NCBI GenBank assembly: GCA_902465605.1 | Contig: CABQNT010000030.1 | Coordinates: 1 to 15,010 of the forward strand | Source of the DNA: Prevotella sp902465605 | Lineage (GTDB): Bacteria; Bacteroidota; Bacteroidia; Bacteroidales; Bacteroidaceae | Length of the DNA stretch: 15,010 nt | Direction: 5' to 3' | Part shown: positions 1 to 5,951 of the stretch, in pieces | Position numbering within the stretch: position 1 is the first letter of the stretch | Layout of the letters: every line of letters begins with the position of its first letter | Made by a program: the position numbers and the translations under genes | Notes under the pieces: model-generated | Told to the model about the DNA's origin: nothing | Seen by the model: only the letters and a program-made list of their open reading frames with translations | Databases searched by the model: none

Positions 1-123
1 GCGAAGATACAAATTAAATCTGAGAGACTCACTCCTTTTGGGGGATTATTTTCAATCATGGAGCAATTTGACTCCACATTATCATCTGTAATCGACTCAA
101 CCCTCGGTCTAAGGTGTAGATAG
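1..123 (+). pseudogene. IS1380-like transposase, broken N-terminal remnant
   Basis: Reading from base 1 in frame 1 gives AKIQIKSERLTPFGGLFSIM and then EQFDSTLSSVIDSTLGLRC, followed by a TAG stop at 121-123. As I recall the family, this matches the N-terminus of Bacteroidetes IS1380-type DDE transposases, which begin MAKIQIKSEK, followed by an FGG motif and an IDSTLG motif. The start codon would lie just outside the window. After the stop, the same frame gives FGY, where the family has a GYQYSEI motif, and then the similarity fades. The element is therefore inactive. Its 3' part is missing and runs into the end of the convergent hemD-like gene. Family recognition is from memory; an ISfinder comparison would settle it. 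Confidence 0.75.
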
Positions 124-254
124 TTCGGTTATGGAATTGCTGGCAAGGACGGAGCCTACGATATACGATGTGTTGATGGTCTTTTTGGAGGGGGAGCGGG
201 AGTCGTTGCATCCTCAAAGAAGTACGTTGTGGCAATTGTAGGCCTCAGTGCTGA
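124..254 (+). other. Probable decayed continuation of the transposase remnant
   Basis: This stretch has no intact gene. A 36-codon open frame from ATG at 131 to TAG at 239-241 contains SLHPQRST. Another frame contains LSAD near 245. IS1380 transposases, as I recall them, have a segment resembling SLHP-x-LRTCSAD at about this place, so these may be frameshifted and internally deleted leftovers. No terminator for the minus-strand operon that ends at 255 is visible here. The assignment is weak. Confidence 0.35.
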
Positions 255-1049
255 TTATCGCCAATGCTTAACGAGGCAGGCTGTGAAGTCATCAAAGGAG
301 TTGAACTCGGCAGGTACCCAGTCCACTTTCAGCCCAATGCGCTTGGCTTGCATGGCGGTGTATGGCCCCATGCAGGCGATAGCCACATCGTTGAGAATAC
401 AACAGGCATCGGTGCCATACACTTCCCTCAATCCATCATTGAATGCCATCACCTCACTTCCGCTGGTAAAGGCTACGCAGTCAATGCGCTTGTCGATGAT
501 GAGGTCGTAGGCTTGTTTCCTTGCGGAAAGCTCTGTTGCCATGTTGACGTAGGCATCAACACGGTGGGTCTGTACGCCCAGTTCGCTCAGCTTTGCCATG
601 AAGTCGGGAACGGTTCGAGGCTCTTCTATGCCAACAAACGCAGGCGCGAGGGCTGCCAGACGGCATCCTTCGTTGAGGCCGCGCTCTTTCAGCGCATGGG
701 CGATGCCTATGGGACTTGGCTCTTTTGAGATGAACGGAGGCGTTACGCCCAGCACGTCGTGTAGATATTCGTTGTCTTTTCCAATGGCCAGGAACTGCGT
801 CTTGCCCAGTTGTTCTGCACGGTCACAGCAGTTGTGCATGGCGTCGACGGCCTTTCGGCTGAGGCACACCACGAAATTATACATGCCCAAGTTTGCGCAT
901 AGCTTCTGCATCTCATCGTTCGCCGTGTCGAAAGTCGATTCTACCATGGCGATGTTGGTCACTTCTACTTCCTCTTTGTACTTTTCAAAGGCCGTTAGCA
1001 GTCTTTTTGTATAGTGACGTGGAGCTGTAATCAGGATGTTTTTCTTCAT
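255..1049 (-). CDS. HemD-like protein (uroporphyrinogen-III synthase family)
   Basis: This 264-residue cytoplasmic protein has the two-lobed HemD pattern. The first lobe has CLSRKAVDAM (62-71), corresponding to the usual FTSxNAV element. The second lobe has VAFTSGSEV (192-200), and MGPYTA (227-232) is followed by an alternating segment ending VPAEFNSFDDF, as in the family's GPxTA...P...T ending. Uroporphyrinogen-III synthase cyclises hydroxymethylbilane with inversion of ring D, in the pathway to heme, siroheme and cobalamin. HemD sequences diverge strongly, so the family call is better supported than the exact reaction. The gene is last in a minus-strand operon: its ATG overlaps the TGA of the transporter gene (ATGA, 1046-1049), which implies translational coupling. 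No other heme-synthesis gene is in the window, so it may act on an imported tetrapyrrole or be a specialised paralogue. I therefore give no symbol. Confidence 0.75.
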   Translation of the reverse strand: MKKNILITAPRHYTKRLLTAFEKYKEEVEVTNIAMVESTFDTANDEMQKLCANLGMYNFVVCLSRKAVDAMHNCCDRAEQLGKTQFLAIGKDNEYLHDVLGVTPPFISKEPSPIGIAHALKERGLNEGCRLAALAPAFVGIEEPRTVPDFMAKLSELGVQTHRVDAYVNMATELSARKQAYDLIIDKRIDCVAFTSGSEVMAFNDGLREVYGTDACCILNDVAIACMGPYTAMQAKRIGLKVDWVPAEFNSFDDFTACLVKHWR

Positions 1050-2281
1050 AGATTATGTGGTTTTGTAATATGTTTTTGAGAACGTCGGGCGCAGCAGAAG
1101 AAGTAGGTTACATAGCAGAGCGAGAGCGTGGCAATGGCTGTTTCTATGCAAAAAAGACCATTATAGCCCAATCGGTCTGCAATTCTTCCGCTGGCTATGG
1201 ACATGAGCAGTCCGCTGATGTGCGTGATAACTATCTGTATGGTGAAGTCGGTTCCCTCGAGTCCTTTCCTCACACAGAACATGGCCGACGTGTATACCAC
1301 CACTGTCCCCATGCCATAGCAGGCCCAAAGAAGTATGATACCCCCGACGAGCCATGGCTTTGAGGGTGTGGACCACGACATCAGGGTGAAGTAAACGGTT
1401 GCCAGCAGGATGCAGACGGCAAAGACCACTTTCACTTTCTCCGCACCCCAGCGCCTGATCAGCATGCTGGCGGGATAGGCAACAAGCATGGCGGCAGAGA
1501 TGCCCACGATGCCATTGAGCGCGCCTATCTCCTTCATGTTGTAGCCAAGGTCTACCATATAGGGCCTTACAACCGACAGTAGTCCCATGATGCTGGCATA
1601 GTAGAGGAGCAAGAACCCTATCTGCGGGTAGACGGTTCGATTGGTGAAAAACCAGATGATGTCATTCCATTTGGCCCTGTGGGCTGGCTCCTTGGCATGC
1701 AGCAGTTGCAGCTTCTTGTTCATGAGCAAGGGTACAAGTGCCAGCAGCACAAAGCCGCTCAGGCAAATGATCACAACATTCCAGCCATAGTGGTGCAACA
1801 CCATGAGCAGTACGCCGCTACCCAGTAGGCTTCCACCAAAGCTGCCCATCGACTGCATGCCGTTAACAAAGCTCTTCTGCTCTTTCCGTGTAGAGAGTAT
1901 GGCCAGTGCGTCGGTGGCGATGTCTTGTGTGGCTGAGGCGATAAGTGACAGGAATACCAGGATGATGATGAGTTGGATGTTGGTTTCCAGCCTTAGTATT
2001 CCCGCACCCAGTATCAGCACGGCGTACACTATTTCCGACGATACAATCCAGCGTTTGTAGTCTTTCACTGTCATACATTGCCGGTCTACGAGGGGCGACC
2101 ACAGGAATTTCAGTATCCACGGCAGCTTGATGAGTTGCAGAAGGCTGATGGTTGTCAGCGAGAAGGCCTGTTGGCGCATCATCACCTGCAACGCCGTGGA
2201 GAAAAAGCTCATGGGCACCGCCTGCGCAATGTACAGACTAAAGAAAGTACCTAAAAGTTGGGCGTTGTTCTTGTTGGGCAT
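1046..2281 (-). CDS. Major facilitator transporter, AmpG / RhtX-FptX-like
   Basis: This inner-membrane permease has 411 residues if it starts at the ATG at 2279-2281. The open frame continues upstream to 2455, but the extra 58 residues are polar and arginine-rich and overlap the receptor gene, so I reject them. From the chosen start the protein begins MPNKNNAQLL and enters a membrane helix, as expected for a facilitator. Roughly 10-12 hydrophobic segments are visible. Family marks are KFLWSPLVDR (58-67) and ATQDIATDALA (117-127), resembling the QDxxxD signature of the AmpG/acetyl-CoA transporter group that also contains the siderophore permeases RhtX, FptX and YbtX. It follows the TonB-dependent receptor gene after 97 bases and overlaps the hemD-like gene by four bases. 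This setting suggests that it carries a small iron-related or tetrapyrrole compound from periplasm to cytoplasm. A muropeptide (AmpG) role is the main alternative but fits the neighbours less well. Confidence 0.82.
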   Translation of the reverse strand: MPNKNNAQLLGTFFSLYIAQAVPMSFFSTALQVMMRQQAFSLTTISLLQLIKLPWILKFLWSPLVDRQCMTVKDYKRWIVSSEIVYAVLILGAGILRLETNIQLIIILVFLSLIASATQDIATDALAILSTRKEQKSFVNGMQSMGSFGGSLLGSGVLLMVLHHYGWNVVIICLSGFVLLALVPLLMNKKLQLLHAKEPAHRAKWNDIIWFFTNRTVYPQIGFLLLYYASIMGLLSVVRPYMVDLGYNMKEIGALNGIVGISAAMLVAYPASMLIRRWGAEKVKVVFAVCILLATVYFTLMSWSTPSKPWLVGGIILLWACYGMGTVVVYTSAMFCVRKGLEGTDFTIQIVITHISGLLMSIASGRIADRLGYNGLFCIETAIATLSLCYVTYFFCCARRSQKHITKPHNL

Positions 2282-2378
2282 ATACGTTGTGTTGGTTGGA
2301 AAGGATTGGTCATGCAAGCCCAGCGGTGAACCGCGGCCATGGCCACGATGTTCCCGCCTTGTTGGGCTCTCGACTTGT

Positions 2379-4463
2379 TTATTTGAGCGTGTACACCAAT
2401 GAGGTGCCAATGCAGAAAGGCTTGCCAGCCTGTGCCATCTTCTGGGAAGACACAAAGTAGTAGGCCATGTACTGGGTTGCAGTGGTATTCTTGCTCCATA
2501 CCTCCCAGGTGAAATGTCCTTTGGTGGCAGCCACTTTCAGGTTGAGCAGCGTGTAGAAAGGCTGGTACTTCTCATTGTCCTCGCGCCAGTAAATCTTGCC
2601 CACGCCGGTGAGGTTGGCATTCAGCATCAGCTTGTCAATAATCCCCACATGGTACATCGAGTAGTTGGCATTGACTGACAGGGTGTGCCGCGGCACCATG
2701 GGAAGCATGTTGCCTGTATAGTTTGATTTCTTTCCTGTGTTGGCTGCCAGGAAGCGTGCATAGGTGTATCCATAGTTGGCGTGCAGGAAAAGGTTTGCCA
2801 TGGGTTGTCCGCCCACAGCTATCTCAAACCCTTTGCTGTCCGAGTGCCCGATGTTGCGTATCACGGCACCTACCGCAGGGATGATGACCGACAGTTGCTG
2901 GTCTTTCCAGTCAACGTAAAAGGCACTGGCCTCCAGCGACAGACGGCTGTCAAGGAAGCTGAGCTTCGCTCCAACCTCGTAGTTCCAGGTGTATTCCGGG
3001 TCAAACGAGCGGTCGTTGCTGCTTTCCTTCGCAGCATTGAATCCACCGGGCTTGTAGCCTCGCGCCACGGTGGCATACACCATCCTGTCGGGTGCGAACT
3101 GCTGCTTCAGGGTGAAACGGGGCGTCACCTGGCTCGAGTGCATCTTGCTGTTGTAGCTGTCGGCCAGCTTGGTAGCGTTGGCACCGTTCTTACCCGTGGG
3201 CGTCCAATAGGTCTCATTCTCCACTTTTGATGTTTCATAGTCGTAGCGAATGCCCACCGAGGCAGATAGTCCCTTGTACAGGTCGAATTGTGAGACATGG
3301 TAGGCAGCCAGTCCGTAAACTGGTATCTCGTTGTTGTTTTCCTTCACGCCGGCGGCACGCTTCGGGTTTCTTGGGGTGTAGTAGTCGATGGTGGTCGAGA
3401 AGTTCTTGTGTTGCGTAAATGCGAACACGCCTGTTATCCAGTGGTACCAAGTGTCGTTCCTTGACCGGAGCGTAAGCTCCTGGCTGAACATGTTCTGCCT
3501 AAGTGGCATGTTGGCGAAGAACATTTTGCGCTCCGTGAAGTCCTGGTCGATAGACACCTTGTCGTTGCTGTGCTGGAAAGAGGTTTGGCTGTTCAAGCTC
3601 AGCCTGCTTCCGTCATAGCGCCAGTTCATGCCCGTTGTCAGCACAAACCGTCTGTACCCCGAAGGTGCATCGTAACTGATGTCTTTCAGCTCGTCTTTCT
3701 TGGCATCGTATACGGCGTATGGAAAGCCCCCTTGGTCGATGTAGTCCAGGCTCAGTGAGTACCGCATGGTCCATTTTTGCGACGGCTTCCATGCCGTCCC
3801 TATTCTAAATGTACCATTGTCCATCGGGTCGGCCTTTTTGTTCAGGTAGGTGTTCATAAAGTAGCCGTCATTATGGTGGTAGCTGCCAGCTACCGAAATG
3901 CCAAGGTTGCCCGATAGTTTCTGGTATGCCGATGCCATGGCCTGAATGTCGTTGTACGACCCGTAGCTTACCTTTGCCATAGCGTTCTGGTAGTCCAAGG
4001 GCGACAGGGTATAGATATTGATGAGCCCCGCCGTGGAGTTCCGCCCAAAGAGCGTGCCCTGAGGGCCACGCAACACCTCCACCTTGCTGATGCCAAACAA
4101 GTCCATGTCCAGCACCGAGCGGTCGAAAAAGGGCATGCCGTCCACATACACGCCGACCGACGGCGTGCTGGTCTTTGAGCCGATGCCCCTTATATAAATA
4201 GGTGAATATTGTCGAGACCCATAGTCGGGCATGTAGAAGTTGGCCAGTCTGCCACTCAGTTCCCGCACACCATCCAACTGGTTGTTGTTGATGTACAGGT
4301 TTCCCACCGATGACTGCGAGACAGGCGAGAGTGATGCCCTGTCTTGTTTGAATCCCACGATGGAGACTTCTTCCAGTTCGTTGCCTATCTTGATGGTGTC
4401 GGTTTCTTCCGCCACAGCGTTGATTGCCAGTAAAGTGCCAAATAAAATCGTGTAGAGTCTCAT
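2379..4463 (-). CDS. TonB-dependent outer-membrane receptor
   Basis: This outer-membrane beta-barrel protein of 694 residues probably imports a scarce ligand using TonB energy. I chose the ATG at 4463 over the one at 4502: it gives a signal peptide (MRLYTILFGTLLAINAVAEE), and the upstream ATG overlaps the start region of the promoter. A possible TonB box, EEVSIVG, is at 31-37. The plug domain spans about 45-155 and carries IYIRGIGSKTSTPSVGVYVDG (split here as IYIRGIG at 89-95 and VGVYVDG at 103-109) and VEVLRGPQGTLFGRNSTAG (128-146). The rest is barrel with many aromatic, alternating strands, ending at YTLK. There is no SusC-type N-terminal extension and no SusD gene follows. It therefore resembles the classic siderophore/heme/cobalamin receptors (FyuA- or FptA-like in overall plan) more than glycan porters. 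It is the first gene of the operon with the transporter and the HemD-like protein. The ligand cannot be read from sequence. Confidence 0.9.
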   Translation of the reverse strand: MRLYTILFGTLLAINAVAEETDTIKIGNELEEVSIVGFKQDRASLSPVSQSSVGNLYINNNQLDGVRELSGRLANFYMPDYGSRQYSPIYIRGIGSKTSTPSVGVYVDGMPFFDRSVLDMDLFGISKVEVLRGPQGTLFGRNSTAGLINIYTLSPLDYQNAMAKVSYGSYNDIQAMASAYQKLSGNLGISVAGSYHHNDGYFMNTYLNKKADPMDNGTFRIGTAWKPSQKWTMRYSLSLDYIDQGGFPYAVYDAKKDELKDISYDAPSGYRRFVLTTGMNWRYDGSRLSLNSQTSFQHSNDKVSIDQDFTERKMFFANMPLRQNMFSQELTLRSRNDTWYHWITGVFAFTQHKNFSTTIDYYTPRNPKRAAGVKENNNEIPVYGLAAYHVSQFDLYKGLSASVGIRYDYETSKVENETYWTPTGKNGANATKLADSYNSKMHSSQVTPRFTLKQQFAPDRMVYATVARGYKPGGFNAAKESSNDRSFDPEYTWNYEVGAKLSFLDSRLSLEASAFYVDWKDQQLSVIIPAVGAVIRNIGHSDSKGFEIAVGGQPMANLFLHANYGYTYARFLAANTGKKSNYTGNMLPMVPRHTLSVNANYSMYHVGIIDKLMLNANLTGVGKIYWREDNEKYQPFYTLLNLKVAATKGHFTWEVWSKNTTATQYMAYYFVSSQKMAQAGKPFCIGTSLVYTLK

Positions 4464-4499
4464 GTGTAATGTAATTGTAAATATTTGTTTAATACGCTG

Positions 4500-4530
4500 C
4501 AAAATTATTTTAAAATTTTCTCATCTACAA
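4500..4530 (-). promoter_or_regulatory. Bacteroidetes-type promoter of the receptor operon
   Basis: On the minus strand, TTG (4530-4528) is followed after 20 bases by TAATTTTG (4507-4500). This matches the -33 TTTG / -7 TAnnTTTG pattern of the Bacteroidetes housekeeping sigma factor. Transcription would begin near 4494, about 30 bases before the chosen start codon. No Fur-like or other operator was recognised with confidence. The promoter ends only about 18 bases from the broken ccsA remnant. Confidence 0.65.
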
Positions 4531-4547
4531 TCCTGATTTATAAGGAT

Positions 4548-5168
4548 TATTGGCATATCCCCTTGTCAAATGGCTTCGAGACCATGTAGTTCATGGCGCT
4601 TTGCATGCTTGTCATTGCATTGCCACTTGGCAAACGCATACCGTTCTTTCTCCCATTCGGGCTCATGGCAGCTGGTCTTGCCCTCATGGTGTCCATGCTT
4701 GGCGAGCGTAATCCTCAAATCACAACGTTGATGCCCGTGCTTGCTTCACCACTGCTCAGCATACACGTCATTTTGGTCATGCTCTCCTATTCCCTCTTTG
4801 CGTTCTTGTTTTTCAATGGTGTCACGGCACTCATCATGAACCGAATGGGAAGTAGCACTACTATCCTCAACCGATTGACTGATATAAGTCGCATCATGTT
4901 GTATCCAGCCGTATTCTTGTTGGCTGTAGGAATATTCACTGGTGCCGTGTGGGTGAATGTTTCGTGGGGGCGATACTGGGGGGGGACCCAAAGAAACATG
5001 GGCATTATTACCATGCTGGTGTATTCCTTGACGTTCCACGAACAGTCATTGCCAGCGTTTCGCCGTCCCATTTTCTTGCATGTCTATATCGTATTGGCTT
5101 TCTTGACGGTGCTGGTGACTTATTTTGGTGTCAATTAGGTGCTGGGTGGGATGCACAGCTATGCTTGA
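4548..5168 (+). pseudogene. ccsA: ccsA-like cytochrome c biogenesis gene, truncated and decayed
   Basis: The reading frame encodes the C-terminal two thirds of a CcsA/ResC heme-handling membrane protein. It begins around HIPLSNGFETM (4554-4586), includes SPLLSIHVILVMLSYSLFAF and GAVWVNVSWGRYWG, and ends LGGMHSYA (5142-5165). CcsA attaches heme to c-type cytochromes at the periplasmic face. The lesions are clear. The N-terminus is absent. TAG at 4587-4589 stands where the family has Gln (ETMQFM). The WWD heme-binding motif, normally WGWDPKETWALITML, is scrambled to WGGTQRNMGIITML by three single-base losses between about 4977 and 5013, which leave the frame restored. TAG at 5136-5138 replaces the Tyr of VNYFLGG. 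Parts of the lost motif still show in the other two frames (GDPK, then KETWAL). The gene is not functional as read. Confidence 0.88.
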
Positions 5169-5897
5169 CAAATGCAATCAACAGGTTTTATATAGTGTTT
5201 TGTATGGCGAGGCATCATGTGTCACTCGAGTTGGGTGATACTCGTTTTTGCCACAGTTCTTTCATCTAAATACGGTGTGTGGTGTAAATAAAAACAACCT
5301 TGCTGTCTTATATAATCAAGGTGTTGACCGAATGAAGCAACCATTTACGACAATCTGTGAAAAGATTGCAGAATGGTTGCCAAGGTTGCTTGTTGTGTTA
5401 AAAAAACTTTTGATAGTTAAATAGGTTCGTTTTCTTTTACAAAATAAAATCGCAAAATAGATAAAATTGGATGATGGTTTCGGTGTTTTAAAACCTTGAA
5501 ATTATCATCTTGCGCCATATTCCCATGCTATTAGTTGGCTATTATCATGCTTTTGCCACCCAACCTGTATGACTTTGCATCCCAATTTACATGAGATAGA
5601 AGCACTTTTTCGCATATAAAAATGATTTTTTGCCCCAAACACTTCACTTTTTAATTGTGTTTTAGATTTGAAAATAGTATAACTCACTAATAATCAGGTT
5701 GATAATAAAACTTCGTTATTTTGGGCTTATTTTCAATACCGGAACAAGTTGGTTGAAAAAACGGCCGGCATTTGTGTTAAAAAACCGTTGTGGCCAAAGA
5801 CATTTTACAATAGAACGTTCCGTTTGAGGTTAAATACGAGAAAAACATTTCATAAATAAAACATTCTTGTTTTTGTAGGCATAATTATTAAAGATTC
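5169..5897. other. AT-rich gene-free region of about 0.7 kb
   Basis: No supported gene lies here. It contains the nested inverted repeats at 5295-5389 (listed separately) and several short low-quality open frames. Two short frames look familiar as phantom proteins from Prevotella intergenic DNA: minus strand 5505-5687, containing GCKVIQVGWQ, and plus strand about 5700-5830, containing FVLKNRCGQRHFTIERSV. They may mark a dispersed non-coding repeat rather than genes. The last bases lead into the promoter of the regulator gene at 5898. Confidence 0.5.
5295..5389. repeat. Nested inverted repeats with alternative pairings
   Basis: CAACCTTG (5295-5302) is complementary to CAAGGTTG (5381-5388). 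Inside it, GCAACCATT (5337-5345) pairs with AATGGTTGC (5372-5380), and inside that CAATCT (5351-5356) pairs with AGATTG (5363-5368). CAACCTTG can also pair imperfectly with CAAGGTGTTG (5317-5326), and GCAACC can use either GGTTGC copy (5375-5380 or 5384-5389). No T-run follows the hairpin on either strand, so it is not a plain terminator. It could be a structured RNA, a small mobile remnant or a protein-binding site. Confidence 0.6.
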
Positions 5898-5929
5898 TTT
5901 GTGATTTCGTGTATTTATTTATATTTTTG
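5898..5929 (+). promoter_or_regulatory. Promoter of the hybrid two-component regulator
   Basis: TTTG (5898-5901), a 20-base spacer and TATTTTTG (5922-5929) form a full match to the Bacteroidetes promoter pattern. Transcription would start near 5936. This decides the gene start: the in-frame GTG at 5901 lies inside the promoter, so the ATG at 5952 is the real start. Confidence 0.75.
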
Positions 5930-5951
5930 CAAAAGAAATCCTGATTATACA

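Noticed and set aside
264..1014. Plus-strand frames of 138 and 154 residues opposite the hemD-like gene
   Set aside because: The minus strand carries a coherent HemD-like protein coupled to the permease; the plus frames have no features.
2282..2455. Upstream extension of the permease frame to an ATG at 2455
   Set aside because: The extra 58 residues are polar and Arg-rich, overlap the end of the receptor gene and precede a start that leads directly into a typical first membrane helix.
5505..5687. Minus-strand 60-residue open frame
   Set aside because: No ribosome site, promoter or family support; more likely a phantom frame in a non-coding repeat.
5716..5755. Likeness of this stretch to the transposase remnant at 36-74 (shared TTATTTTCAAT and nearby bases)
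   Set aside because: Only an 11-base identity plus scattered matches in AT-rich DNA; neighbouring codons do not continue the similarity, so chance is likely.
5901..5951. GTG start of the hybrid regulator at 5901
   Set aside because: It lies inside the promoter (TTTG ends at 5901, -7 box at 5922-5929), so it would not be in the transcript.
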